Part shown: positions 53,807-62,895 of the stretch, one piece after another
Position numbering within the stretch: position 1 is the stretch's first letter
How the letters are laid out: the number at the start of each line of letters is the position of its first letter
Assembly: GCA_018713605.1 (NCBI GenBank)
Contig: DVOM01000024.1
Coordinates: 1 to 64,000, forward strand
Length of the DNA: 64,000 nt
Reading direction: 5' to 3'
From: Scatacola_A faecigallinarum
GTDB lineage: Bacteria > Pseudomonadota > Alphaproteobacteria > RF32 > CAG-239
Notes under the pieces: generated by a model
What the model was told of the DNA's origin: nothing
The model's database searches: none
What the model saw: the letters and a program-made list of their open reading frames with translations, nothing else
Program-made: the position numbers and the translations under genes

Positions 53807-54655
53807 ATGAAAATGTTCAAAACAATCGCATTGGCTGCCGTTCTGGCGGGATTTTCGGGAACGGCTTTGGCGCAGACGGGGTCTTTTGAGGAAGAACTGG
53901 CGCAGCTGCGGGAAGACGTCACTTTCCTGCAGCGGCAGGTGTATAAGGACAATAATGCCGGCGTTGACAGTCTGACTTCATCAAAGAACGTATCCGTACA
54001 AATAGGGCAGTTTGACGAACTGCTGAGGCAGGTTATCGGGCGTACCGACGAACTGGAATTTAAAATCAAAAAGCTTAACGAACGTCTCGACGTTATGAAC
54101 AAAGACATTGATATCCGTTTTAAACTCCTGGAGGGAAAACCGGTCAGCGGCGGCAGCGGCATGCTGGAGCTTCCGGCTCAAGAAAAGTTTGCGGCGCCGG
54201 TGGCTAAAGACGCGCCAAAGTCAATTGTCGGCGACAGCATTAAGGGCGATGACCTGAAACCGCTGAAAGGTTTTGACGTCAAGGGCATTTATCAGGAAGG
54301 TCTGGAAGCTCTGAAAGCAGGGAATGACAAGCTTGCCGAAGAAAAGTTCAATACTATTCTGAGCAAGTTTCCGGAAGACAGCCTGGCCGGAAATGCTCAG
54401 TATTGGCTGGGAGAAGTTTATTACGGTCGCAAGGATTTTGCCAAGGCGGCTGTGGCTTTTGCCAAAGGTTATGAAAAATACAAGGGGCCGAAAGGGCCGG
54501 ACAGTCTGCTGAAACTGGGCATGTCCATGCGCGAGCTGAAGAAAAAAACGGAAGCCTGCGTTGCCTTTATGTCATTGCCGGCGGAGTTTCCGAAAGCCGA
54601 AGCGGCGCTCCTCAGCCGGGCGAAGAGTGAGGCGTCGAAGCTTAACTGCAAGTAA
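53807..54655 (+). CDS. cpoB: Cell division coordinator CpoB (YbgF)
   Basis: A 282-residue periplasmic protein that coordinates septal peptidoglycan synthesis with Tol-Pal constriction. Signal peptide MKMFKTIALAAVLAGFSGTALA. An N-terminal coiled coil (about 25-100, SFEEELAQLREDVTFLQRQV) is followed by a C-terminal TPR domain (about 165-280; DVKGIYQEGLEALKAGNDKLAEEKF and AQYWLGEVYYGRKDFAKAAVAF). GAGG lies 6 nt before the ATG at 53807. The position between pal and tilS is normal. Confidence 0.93.
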   Translation: MKMFKTIALAAVLAGFSGTALAQTGSFEEELAQLREDVTFLQRQVYKDNNAGVDSLTSSKNVSVQIGQFDELLRQVIGRTDELEFKIKKLNERLDVMNKDIDIRFKLLEGKPVSGGSGMLELPAQEKFAAPVAKDAPKSIVGDSIKGDDLKPLKGFDVKGIYQEGLEALKAGNDKLAEEKFNTILSKFPEDSLAGNAQYWLGEVYYGRKDFAKAAVAFAKGYEKYKGPKGPDSLLKLGMSMRELKKKTEACVAFMSLPAEFPKAEAALLSRAKSEASKLNCK

Positions 54656-54752
54656 GCGGCGGCGTAAACAATCCTTGTCATGTCTGTTCAGCGTTTTGAA
54701 AAACTTTGCGTAACAGGCTTTTAGAGCGATAATCGATGCGACGGTACAAATA

Positions 54753-55820
54753 ATGCTGCGGGAGTTTTTTGAAAAATATCAGATTGGAGATGTGGCGGTT
54801 GCGGCCGGCGTTTCCGGCGGAGCCGATTCACTGGCGCTGCTTTTTCAGCTTGACGCCTTTTTGCGTCCGCAGGGCCGGCGGGTTATTGCCCTGACTGTTG
54901 ACCATGGCCTGCGTCCGGAATCCCGCGACGAGGCCGAATATGTTGCAAAACTGGCGGCAGAACGTCAAATCGAACACCATATTTTAACCTGGGAGGGGAA
55001 AAAGCCGGAAAAAGGCATTGAGGAAGCGGCGCGCACTGCCCGTTACGGCCTTCTTTGCGGCTGGTGCCGGGATAATGGCGTCGGTACGCTGGCGGTGGCG
55101 CATCACCTGCTGGATCAGGCGGAGACCTTTTTTATGCGTTTGCAGCGAGGCAGCGGTCTCAACGGCTTGTGCGGCATGGCGCCGCTCAGCGAAAAAAACG
55201 GCGTCAGGCTGATTAGACCCTTTTTGCAGGTTCATCCCGAGCGATTGAAAGAATTTCTGCGTGAACGCGGCGTTTCTTGGGCGGAAGACCCCTTCAACCG
55301 TTGCGACGACTATCTGCGGGTGCGGGTACGCAAATTTTTGCCGCAGCTGGCGGCGACGCTGGACATTACGCCGGAGCGGATTGCCGACACGATGTCGGTT
55401 TTGGCGCGGAGCCGCGATTGTCTGGAAGAACAGGCAGCGCAATTTGTTGATCGTTATGTCCGCCGGTACGAAAAGGCCGGGTTTTCGGTTTCCCGTCTGC
55501 AATTGGCCGGGCTGCATGCGGAAGTCTGTTTTCGGGTGCTTTGCTTTCTGTTGAAAGAAACCGGCCGGCGCGATTATATTCCGCGGGCCGATGATGTTGA
55601 CAGGTTGCAGCGCCGGCTGTTTGATGAGAATTTTCGCGGTGCGACGCTGGCCGGCTGCGAAATCGTTCCGTTTCGGAACAGGCTGTGGATTGTTCCCGAA
55701 CTTAAGGGACAAGTCCGGCTTTCCAAAAAGGACTGGGGGGCTTATGCCGCATTGCATCCGCAGTACGGCAGGCTTGCGCTCCCCTACAAGCTGAAACTCA
55801 GCCTTTATAAAAGCTCTTGA
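54753..55820 (+). CDS. tilS: tRNA(Ile)-lysidine synthetase
   Basis: A 355-residue PP-loop ATPase that converts C34 of tRNA-Ile(CAU) to lysidine, changing its codon specificity to AUA. The P-loop is AAGVSGGADSLALL (about 18-31), followed by TVDHGLRPESRDEAEYV and VAHHLLDQAETFFMRLQRGSGLNGLCGM. The C-terminal region is short, as in many alphaproteobacterial TilS. The gene follows cpoB by 97 bp. An ATG is used although no strong ribosome site is visible. Confidence 0.94.
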   Translation: MLREFFEKYQIGDVAVAAGVSGGADSLALLFQLDAFLRPQGRRVIALTVDHGLRPESRDEAEYVAKLAAERQIEHHILTWEGKKPEKGIEEAARTARYGLLCGWCRDNGVGTLAVAHHLLDQAETFFMRLQRGSGLNGLCGMAPLSEKNGVRLIRPFLQVHPERLKEFLRERGVSWAEDPFNRCDDYLRVRVRKFLPQLAATLDITPERIADTMSVLARSRDCLEEQAAQFVDRYVRRYEKAGFSVSRLQLAGLHAEVCFRVLCFLLKETGRRDYIPRADDVDRLQRRLFDENFRGATLAGCEIVPFRNRLWIVPELKGQVRLSKKDWGAYAALHPQYGRLALPYKLKLSLYKSS

Positions 55821-55881
55821 GTTTTGGGCAAATCCTCCCTATATATGAATAAGCTGTAATTTTAAACTGTAAGGAAACACG

Positions 55882-57747
55882 ATGAGAGCAGGAAAAAGTA
55901 TTATTGTCTGGCTGGTAGCCATTGTGCTGCTGACGTCTCTGATGAATATGTTCGGCGAGGGATCCGCGCGCGCAACGGCTGAAAATCTGGCTTTCTCCGA
56001 TTTTATGAAGGACGTTGAGGGCAAGAGAATCAGCGAAGTGACGATTACCGGCGCGGAGATTTCCGGTTCGTATTTGGACGGGCACAAGTTCTATACCTAT
56101 GCGCCGGAGGATCCGACGATGGTTGAAACGCTGCGCAACAGCGGCGTCAAGGTGACTGCTAAGCCGGAAGGAAGTGCCGCAGGCACATTCTGGAGCGTAC
56201 TGATTTCGTGGTTTCCGATGATTCTTTTAATCGGCGTCTGGGTATATTTCATGCGTCAGGCCAGTTCCGGAAACAACAAGGCGATGAGTTTCGGAAAATC
56301 GCGTGCCCGGCTGATTGAAAACACCAAAAAAGTCACTTTTGCCGATGTAGCCGGCGCTGACGAATCAAAACAGGAACTGGAAGAGGTTATTGACTTTTTG
56401 AAAGATCCTTCCAAGTTTCAGCGACTGGGCGGCAAAATTCCGAAAGGCGTTTTGCTGGTCGGCCCTCCGGGTACCGGAAAGACCCTGCTGGCCAAAGCGG
56501 TCGCCGGCGAGGCAAATGTACCGTTTTTCTCGATTTCGGGTTCGGATTTCGTCGAAATGTTTGTCGGCGTCGGTGCGTCGCGTGTTCGTGACATGTTTGC
56601 GCAGGCTAAGAAAAATGCTCCCTGTCTGCTGTTTATTGACGAAATCGACGCTGTCGGCCGTCATCGCGGCGCCGGTCTGGGCGGCGGTAATGACGAACGC
56701 GAACAGACGCTGAACCAATTGCTGGTCGAGATGGACGGTTTTGAACCGAACGAGAACGTTATTCTGATTGCGGCGACCAACCGTCCCGACGTTCTTGATC
56801 CGGCTTTGCTGCGTCCGGGGCGTTTTGACCGTCAGGTTACGGTAACGAATCCTGACATTAAGGGGCGCGAGGATATTTTAAAGGTACATACCCGCAAGGT
56901 GCCTTTGGCCAAAGACGTTAACCTGTCGGTTATTGCCCGCGGCACGCCAGGATTTTCCGGCGCCGATCTGGCCAATCTGGTCAATGAGGCGGCACTGCTG
57001 GCAGCGCGCAAAAACAAAAACAAAGTGACGTCGAAAGATTTTGACGATGCCAAGGACAAGGTGTTGATGGGCAACGAACGCCGTTCGATGGCGATGGACG
57101 AGGCGGAGAAGAAACTGACGGCCTATCATGAAGCCGGTCATGCCATCTGTTCGCTGTTTGTACCGGACACCGATCCGATTCACAAGGCGACGATTATTCC
57201 GCGGGGACGGGCTTTGGGTATGGTTCAGCAGCTGCCGGAGAAAGACCAGTATTCCTATTCGCGTTCCAAGATGCTGTCGCGTCTGATTATTCTGATGGGC
57301 GGACGGGTCGCCGAAGAACTGAAATTCGGATACGACAAGGTTACGTCAGGGGCCTCCTCGGATATTGCCGCGGCGACTAATCTGGCGCGTTCCATGGTTA
57401 CGGAATGGGGAATGAGTGACAAGCTCGGTCCGGTTCTGTATGCCGAAAATTCCGGGGAGGTTTTTCTCGGCAAGTCGGTTACGCAGAACAAAAACATGAG
57501 CGAAGACACCGCGCGGCTGGTTGATGCCGAAATCAAGCGTTTGGTTACCGAAAGCTATGAGGGCGCGCAGAAACTGCTTAAAGAGAAGAACAAGGAGTGG
57601 GAAACTCTGGCTCAGGCCCTGATGGAATATGAAACGCTGACCGGCGACGAAATCAAGCAGGTTCTGGCCGGCGAAAAGGTGGACAAGTCCAAAGAATGTC
57701 CGGTCTGCGAGGAAAAACGGACGCACGCGTCCATTCCCGAAATCTAA
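55882..57747 (+). CDS. ftsH: ATP-dependent zinc metalloprotease FtsH
   Basis: A 621-residue membrane AAA+ protease that degrades misfolded membrane proteins and regulators. Two N-terminal membrane helices (about 6-24 and 98-118) enclose a small periplasmic domain. Walker A is GPPGTGKT (about 194-201), Walker B is [15 protein letters not shown] and the SRH is [12 protein letters not shown]. The zinc site is HEAGH (about 416-420). It has full length, with a C-terminal [18 protein letters not shown] that adds a Cys pair. AAGGAAAC precedes the ATG. Confidence 0.97.
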   Translation: MRAGKSIIVWLVAIVLLTSLMNMFGEGSARATAENLAFSDFMKDVEGKRISEVTITGAEISGSYLDGHKFYTYAPEDPTMVETLRNSGVKVTAKPEGSAAGTFWSVLISWFPMILLIGVWVYFMRQASSGNNKAMSFGKSRARLIENTKKVTFADVAGADESKQELEEVIDFLKDPSKFQRLGGKIPKGVLLVGPPGTGKTLLAKAVAGEANVPFFSISGSDFVEMFVGVGASRVRDMFAQAKKNAPCLLFIDEIDAVGRHRGAGLGGGNDEREQTLNQLLVEMDGFEPNENVILIAATNRPDVLDPALLRPGRFDRQVTVTNPDIKGREDILKVHTRKVPLAKDVNLSVIARGTPGFSGADLANLVNEAALLAARKNKNKVTSKDFDDAKDKVLMGNERRSMAMDEAEKKLTAYHEAGHAICSLFVPDTDPIHKATIIPRGRALGMVQQLPEKDQYSYSRSKMLSRLIILMGGRVAEELKFGYDKVTSGASSDIAAATNLARSMVTEWGMSDKLGPVLYAENSGEVFLGKSVTQNKNMSEDTARLVDAEIKRLVTESYEGAQKLLKEKNKEWETLAQALMEYETLTGDEIKQVLAGEKVDKSKECPVCEEKRTHASIPEI

Positions 57748-57785
57748 GTACCGGTCGGCTTCTGCCTGTCTGTAACAAACATTAA

Positions 57786-57827
57786 CAACACTTGAGGTGA
57801 ATATCTGCTCTCAGGTGTTGTTTTTTT
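57786..57827 (+). terminator. Intrinsic terminator after ftsH
   Basis: CAACACTTGAG (57786-57796) pairs with CTCAGGTGTTG (57810-57820, one G-T pair), followed by T7. Confidence 0.85.
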
Positions 57828-57884
57828 ATGTTCGGGCTTTATGATTGAAACATTGTAAAACTTATTTGAGAAAGGATTTCAGCG

Positions 57885-59255
57885 ATGGGCGCAAAATTAT
57901 TCGGCACCGACGGCGTGCGCGGCAAGGCCAATATTTATCCGATGACGGCAGAGTTTGCCCTGAGACTGGCAACGGCAGCCGGACAGCTTGTCTGCAACAA
58001 GGAACGTCGAGTTGCCATTGGGCGGGATACGCGCCTTTCCGGCGAGATGTTGGAAGCGGCGATGATTGCCGGATTTACGTCGGCCGGTATTGACGTCATC
58101 TGTCTCGGTGTTCTGCCGACTCCGGCGGTAACGACGTTGACGCCGGATTTGAAAGTCGACATGTCGGTAATGATTACCGCTTCGCACAATCCGTGGCATG
58201 ACAACGGAATTAAGCTGATTGCGTCCGACGGTTCCAAGTTTTCGGACAAGGTAACCTCCGAGCTGGAAGCGCTGATTGCCAACGGGGAATTTGCGCTCTC
58301 TCCTGAAAAAATCGGACGGGTCAGCAGCGAGGAAACGCTGGTTAACAAATATATCGTTCAGGCAATGTCCGCCGTGCCGGACGGAAAACCGCTGAAAGGT
58401 CTGCGTGTGGTTTTGGACTGCGCCAACGGCGTTTTTTCAGAGATTATGCCCAAGGTGTTTATGGAACTCGGTGCCGGGGTAATTGCCATAGGCAATAAGC
58501 CGGACGGCTGGAACATTAACAGAGAATGCGGCTCGCAGCATGTCGAGAAAATGGTCGAGGCGGTGTGCGGCGCTCATGCCCAATTGGGAATTGCCGTGGA
58601 CGGCGACGGCGACCGGATAATTATCTGTGACGAAAAAGGCGTTCGCCTAGACGGGGATCAGGTTATCGCCTTTTTGGGACAGTATCTGAAAGGCAAATCG
58701 CGCCTCAAAGGAAATGCAGTGGTGGCGACGATTGTTTCCAATCCGGCGCTGGACCGTTTTCTGAAGTCGCAAGGGGTTGACTGCGTGCGTTCCGGCGTGG
58801 GCGAGCGTTATGTGATTGAGGAAATGAAAAGGCACGGCGCCAATGTCGGCGGCGAAGAATCGGGGCATATGGTGCTTTCTGACTACGCCAGAACCGGTGA
58901 TGCAATGATTGCGGCGCTGGTTGTCAGTCAGGGGTTGCTGGAAAGCGGCAAAAAGATGAGCGAAATTTTTCCGTTATTTGTACCGATGTATAAAAAACGG
59001 GTCGATACCCGTTTTGCCGGCCGGGAGGAAATGCTGGCCGCTTTCGAACTGCCGGCGTTTAAGACGGCGATTGCCGAAGGCGAAAGAAAAATTGAAGGCA
59101 AGGGCAGGGTTCTGGTCCGGACTTCCGGCACTGAGCCGAAGATTCAGGTTTGGGTCTGGGGAGACGACGCAGCGCTGGCTGACAAGGTCAACGGCGAAAT
59201 ATCCGCAGTGCTGGCAAAGGCTCCCGGGTACGAATCCGTTAAGGTTATGCCGTAA
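57885..59255 (+). CDS. glmM: Phosphoglucosamine mutase
   Basis: A 456-residue enzyme that converts glucosamine-6-phosphate to glucosamine-1-phosphate for UDP-GlcNAc and thus murein and LPS. The N-terminus MGAKLFGTDGVRGKANIYPMT is characteristic. The phosphorylated Ser is Ser100 in MITASHNPWHDNGIK, metal binding is VDGDGDRIIICD and the phosphate-binding loop is RVLVRTSGTEPKIQVWV. GAGAAAGGA is upstream. The gene order ftsH-glmM is normal in this lineage. Confidence 0.96.
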   Translation: MGAKLFGTDGVRGKANIYPMTAEFALRLATAAGQLVCNKERRVAIGRDTRLSGEMLEAAMIAGFTSAGIDVICLGVLPTPAVTTLTPDLKVDMSVMITASHNPWHDNGIKLIASDGSKFSDKVTSELEALIANGEFALSPEKIGRVSSEETLVNKYIVQAMSAVPDGKPLKGLRVVLDCANGVFSEIMPKVFMELGAGVIAIGNKPDGWNINRECGSQHVEKMVEAVCGAHAQLGIAVDGDGDRIIICDEKGVRLDGDQVIAFLGQYLKGKSRLKGNAVVATIVSNPALDRFLKSQGVDCVRSGVGERYVIEEMKRHGANVGGEESGHMVLSDYARTGDAMIAALVVSQGLLESGKKMSEIFPLFVPMYKKRVDTRFAGREEMLAAFELPAFKTAIAEGERKIEGKGRVLVRTSGTEPKIQVWVWGDDAALADKVNGEISAVLAKAPGYESVKVMP

Positions 59256-59344
59256 AGTTGAGGCCGGGTTAAACATTTGTTTACTTTATTTGCCTAAAGT
59301 CAATATTATATAGACTTGTATCCATAGGAAAGCGAGGCTTGATT

Positions 59345-59548
59345 ATGAACAGTATGCAAACCGGTTTTGACTGGGAAAAAAACAAACCCTATCAGATAAA
59401 AAAACGCGGCAACCTGTCTTTGCTGGCGGCGACGACGTTTAAAAACGGAAACATGGTCAGCAGCGGTTCGCGCTGTGTATGGCCGAGCGCTTCGGAAAGC
59501 CGCGACTCCCGGATAATTTCGCGCCGCGTATGGGGTAAGACAATTTGA
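59345..59548 (+). CDS. Small basic protein of unknown function (67 aa)
   Basis: A 67-residue basic, Ser-rich protein (MNSMQTGFDWEKNKPYQIKKRG, then SSGSRCVWPSASESRDSRIISRRVWGKTI) with no export signal. GCGAGG is 7 nt before the ATG. Its stop overlaps a TTG start of the next gene, so the two are probably coupled. Not recognised. Confidence 0.6.
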   Translation: MNSMQTGFDWEKNKPYQIKKRGNLSLLAATTFKNGNMVSSGSRCVWPSASESRDSRIISRRVWGKTI

Positions 59549-59865
59549 TTAAGGGAATTTTGTCGCTGTTTACGTCGGGGGCGATACTTAACCCGATGGT
59601 GCTGCTTGGAATTTTCATCGGAATTTTCTGTTATGTGTATTTGACGGCAGAGCAGATAACGGCGTTGTTTTCGGATTATCGTTTCTATCTGCTGGGGCTT
59701 TTGATTGCCTTTGTTTATAATTTTCTTTTTAAAAAGGTATATCAGGAAGGCGGGTATAATCTGGATACGGGTGCGACGCTGCTGAACGTGCTGGGATCTG
59801 CTTTCAAACTTTTTCTTTCAGGAATTTTGATGATTTCTTTTCTGTCCATGCTCAGTTTGACCTGA
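59545..59865 (+). CDS. Small membrane protein of unknown function (106 aa)
   Basis: A 106-residue protein with three hydrophobic segments (about 15-33, 46-62, 85-105). The TTG start overlaps the previous stop (TTGA), and GGGGTAAG lies 7 nt upstream; an internal ATG at codon 18 is possible instead. Not recognised. It ends before a strong bidirectional terminator. Confidence 0.6.
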   Translation: MIKGILSLFTSGAILNPMVLLGIFIGIFCYVYLTAEQITALFSDYRFYLLGLLIAFVYNFLFKKVYQEGGYNLDTGATLLNVLGSAFKLFLSGILMISFLSMLSLT

Positions 59866-59869
59866 ATGA

Positions 59870-59900
59870 AAAAAAAACACCCGGCCGGGTGTTTTTTTTT
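59870..59900. terminator. Bidirectional intrinsic terminator
   Basis: ACACCCGG-CCGGGTGT (59877-59892) with A7 on the left and T9 on the right. It lies between convergent units. Confidence 0.9.
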
Positions 59901-59912
59901 GCGGAAATTTTG

Positions 59913-60089
59913 CTAAACGGAGATGTCGACGTTGTGTCCGTGGGTCGGGGAAGGGGAAACCGTGCGGCTGCCGTCGCCGAGCAGAATTTCAATCACTTCC
60001 TGCTGCATTTCAACGGAATTTTTAATCAGCGACATCTGCATCTGCTGAACAGACAACGCGTAAGAACTCAGAGCGCCTAATTCTGCCAT
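59913..60089 (-). CDS. YjfB-like small putative motility protein
   Basis: A 58-residue protein starting MAELGALSSYALSVQQMQMS and ending THGHNVDISV. The helical N-terminus plus a terminal [GN]-x-N-[VI]-D-I-x-V motif matches the YjfB-type putative motility protein family. AAGGAGAAG is 6 nt before the ATG. The stop is TAG at 59915-59913. Small, soluble, unknown mechanism; motility is inferred from the family and from fliOP elsewhere in the window. Confidence 0.75.
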   Translation of the reverse strand: MAELGALSSYALSVQQMQMSLIKNSVEMQQEVIEILLGDGSRTVSPSPTHGHNVDISV

Positions 60090-60115
60090 TTTTCTTCTCC
60101 TTAAAACTAAGTTTT

Positions 60116-60157
60116 ATTATAGCATAAAAAAATTAAGTTTTCATTAAAAAACTTAAT
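60116..60157 (-). promoter_or_regulatory. Promoter and inverted repeat upstream of the YjfB-like gene
   Basis: A perfect TATAAT (60121-60116) on the minus strand lies 27 nt from the ATG. An inverted repeat ATTAAGTTTT (60132-60141) and AAAACTTAAT (60148-60157) covers the spacer and -35 area. A related AAAACTTAGTTTT sequence follows the -10 box. This layout suits a repressor operator. The stretch 60158-60300 carries no other feature I can name. Confidence 0.5.
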
Positions 60158-60311
60158 GATGCCGTTGGCAGAAAATGTTTGCCTTTCGGCGGTTTTGCCG
60201 CTAGAGTGGCAAAAAAAACGGAGACAACGGCGGATGCCGAACCGGTTTTGCGGAAATGTTATCTGGAATTTTTGGTAATAAGAGGTTATATATTGGCAGA
60301 GGCGCAGAAAA

Positions 60312-62117
60312 GTGGCAGACATTAAACACGGATTATCGGTTCTGTTGAAGAACATTAAAATCGCCCCCGAAAAACCCGGCGTGTACCGGATGCTCGGCGA
60401 GGGCGACAAGGTTCTGTACGTGGGCAAGGCCAAAAACATCAAGAAGAGAATCGTCGCCTATTCGCATATTGAAAAACTGCCGATACGTTTGCAGCGGATG
60501 GTTTCGGAAATCAGGCGGATGGAATTTATCATCGTTGAAAACGAAGCCAAGGCGCTGTTGATGGAAAATGAGCTGATTAAGAAGCTTGAACCGCGTTACA
60601 ATATTCTGCTTAAGGACGACAAAACCTTTCCGCATCTGGTGATTGACGTGCAATCTGAGTTTCCCTGTTTGCGCAAGTATCGGGGCAAGCGTCATGACAA
60701 AAGCAAATATTTCGGGCCGTTTGCCAGTGTGCTGGCGGTTAATTCCACGCTGGATACCGTGCAGAAGGCGTTTTTGCTCCGCACTTGCCGCGACAGCGTT
60801 TTCAAACACCGTGACCGTCCGTGCCTGATGTATCAGATTAAGCGCTGTTCGGCGCCCTGCGTTGGCAAAATATCGCCGGAAGACTACCGGCGGCTGGTGC
60901 GTGACGCGGTTGATTTTCTTGAAGGTAAAAACTCCAGGATTCAGGAAGAACTGTCGCAGAAAATGCAGGAAGCCAGCAACGCGCAGAATTATGAACTGGC
61001 GATGGTGCTGCGCGACCGCATCCGCGCGCTGACCAATATTCAGCACGGCAATCAGGTGGAGTATGCCGATATCAAATCGGCTGACATTATTGCTCTGGCG
61101 CGCCGGAACGATTTGGTCTGCATTCAGGTTTTCTTTGTCCGCTCGGGGCAGAACTGCGGAAACGTGCCCTATTTCCCGAAACAGATAGAAGGCGCGGCAG
61201 ACGGCGAAATTCTCGAGGCTTTTCTGAGCAGTTTCTATACGCGCCATATTCCGCCGAAAGAAATTATTCTTTCCGAAGAACTGGAAAACAAAGATTTTCT
61301 GGAAGAAGCCACCGGCGCCAGAATCAATACCTATCAAAAAGGAAACAAGGCCAAGCTGGCCGCCAATGCCAAAGAAAACGCGCTGGCGTCGATTGAGCGC
61401 AAAATTGCCGAAGAGGCGTCGGTTAAAAGCAATCTGGAAGAATTTGTGCGGATTTTCAATCTGCCGCGGATACCGCAGCGGATTGAGGTCTATGACAACT
61501 CTCATATTCAGGGCAGCTATGCCATCGGCGCGATGGTCGTGGCGACACCGGACGGATTTGACAAGAAGCAGTATCGAACTTTTAACATCAAAAATCCTGA
61601 GATTACCAATGACGATTTCGCGATGATGAAGGAGGTGCTGACGCGCCGTTTCAACCGGATGACGCCGGAAAACAAACCGGATGTTATATTGCTTGACGGC
61701 GGTCTCGGACAACTGCATGCGGTGCATGAGAGCCTGAAGGATTTTGACCTTTCGGGCATTGCCGTCATTGCCATTTCCAAAGGGCCGGACAGAAATGCGG
61801 GCAAGGAATTTTACCATATGCTCGGACGCGAAAGTTTTGCGCTGCCGTTTCAGTCTCCGATAGCCTTTTATATGCAAAATCTGCGCGACGAGGCGCATCG
61901 TTTTGCCATCGGCACGCATCGCAAGAGACGCGCCAAGTCTGTTTCCAAGTCGCGGCTGGACGAAGTGGAAGGAATCGGCAGCCGCCGTAAGCACGATTTG
62001 CTGAATTATTTCGGTTCGGTCGAAGAAATTTCTCAGGCTTCGATTAAAGACATTGAAAAAGTGGAGGGAATCAGCAAAAAAACGGCGGAAAAGATTTATA
62101 ACTACTTCCACAAATAA
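60312..62117 (+). CDS. uvrC: Excinuclease ABC subunit C
   Basis: A 601-residue endonuclease that makes both incisions during nucleotide excision repair. The GIY-YIG nuclease domain is at the N-terminus (PGVYRMLGEGDKVLYVGKAKNIKKR). The UvrB-interacting UVR helix pair is at about 205-240, and the RNase H-like 3'-nuclease domain follows (IEVYDNSHIQGSYAIGAMVV and VILLDGGLGQLHAV). Two helix-hairpin-helix repeats end the protein (VEGIGSRRKHDLL and VEGISKKTAEKI). The likely start is GTG at 60312. It precedes pgsA, the common uvrC-pgsA pairing. Confidence 0.97.
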   Translation: MADIKHGLSVLLKNIKIAPEKPGVYRMLGEGDKVLYVGKAKNIKKRIVAYSHIEKLPIRLQRMVSEIRRMEFIIVENEAKALLMENELIKKLEPRYNILLKDDKTFPHLVIDVQSEFPCLRKYRGKRHDKSKYFGPFASVLAVNSTLDTVQKAFLLRTCRDSVFKHRDRPCLMYQIKRCSAPCVGKISPEDYRRLVRDAVDFLEGKNSRIQEELSQKMQEASNAQNYELAMVLRDRIRALTNIQHGNQVEYADIKSADIIALARRNDLVCIQVFFVRSGQNCGNVPYFPKQIEGAADGEILEAFLSSFYTRHIPPKEIILSEELENKDFLEEATGARINTYQKGNKAKLAANAKENALASIERKIAEEASVKSNLEEFVRIFNLPRIPQRIEVYDNSHIQGSYAIGAMVVATPDGFDKKQYRTFNIKNPEITNDDFAMMKEVLTRRFNRMTPENKPDVILLDGGLGQLHAVHESLKDFDLSGIAVIAISKGPDRNAGKEFYHMLGRESFALPFQSPIAFYMQNLRDEAHRFAIGTHRKRRAKSVSKSRLDEVEGIGSRRKHDLLNYFGSVEEISQASIKDIEKVEGISKKTAEKIYNYFHK

Positions 62118-62170
62118 AAAATCTGTCCTATGATACCTGCAAATATTTCGCTAATATATTTTTGTAAAGG

Positions 62171-62878
62171 ATGCAAAAAGTGTACAGCTTACCGAATCTT
62201 CTGACGATTTCACGCATTGTCGTCATTCCCGTTATTTTCATGATGGTTTATATTCATGCCACTCTGTGGCAGCTGGTGGCGGCGATTTTGTTTATCGTGG
62301 CTTCGATTACCGATTATCTTGACGGCTATCTGGCGCGTTCGCGCAACGAAACTTCGGCTTTCGGCCGTTTGCTGGATCCGATTGCCGACAAGCTTCTGGT
62401 TACGTCGGCGCTGGTGGTCATTCTGGCGGTTCCGGGCATGGTTGTCTGCAAGCTGAGTTACATTCCCGTTATTGTTATCCTTTGCCGCGAAATTCTGGTT
62501 TCCGGCCTGCGCGAGTTTCTGATGGAAGTCAAGGTCGGTATGCCGGTAACGCGTCTGGCCAAATGGAAAACCGGCTTTCAGATGACGGCGTTGTCGATGA
62601 TGCTGCTGAAAGGTTTCTGGCTTTGGGGCGGCATCGGCGAGATTCTGCTGTGGATTGCCGGCGTGCTGACTTTTATTACCGGTTATCAATATTTTCAGAA
62701 GAGTCTGAACTACATCAAAAAAATCGAAAAGGCGGCAAAGCCGGCAGCCGGAGCGGGTAAATCGGCAGCAAAAGCCGAAAAGCCGGCCAAGAAGAAAACC
62801 GCGCCTGCCAAAAAGGCTTCCGGTAAAAAAACGGCCCGCAAAGCGGCTCCGAAAAAGACTGCCGTCAAAAAGGCCTAA
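62171..62878 (+). CDS. pgsA: CDP-diacylglycerol-glycerol-3-phosphate phosphatidyltransferase with Lys/Ala tail
   Basis: A 235-residue PgsA enzyme that makes phosphatidylglycerophosphate, the first step to phosphatidylglycerol. The CDP-alcohol phosphotransferase signature DGYLARSRNETSAFGRLLDPIAD (about 54-76) is complete, with several membrane helices. The core ends at about residue 185. The last 48 residues are a Lys/Ala/Pro-rich repeat (e.g. AEKPAKKKTAPAKKA) resembling a histone-H1 tail. This extension is unusual for PgsA. The ATG follows AAAGG. Confidence 0.94.
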   Translation: MQKVYSLPNLLTISRIVVIPVIFMMVYIHATLWQLVAAILFIVASITDYLDGYLARSRNETSAFGRLLDPIADKLLVTSALVVILAVPGMVVCKLSYIPVIVILCREILVSGLREFLMEVKVGMPVTRLAKWKTGFQMTALSMMLLKGFWLWGGIGEILLWIAGVLTFITGYQYFQKSLNYIKKIEKAAKPAAGAGKSAAKAEKPAKKKTAPAKKASGKKTARKAAPKKTAVKKA

Positions 62879-62895
62879 TCAAGCCGGGCATCCGA

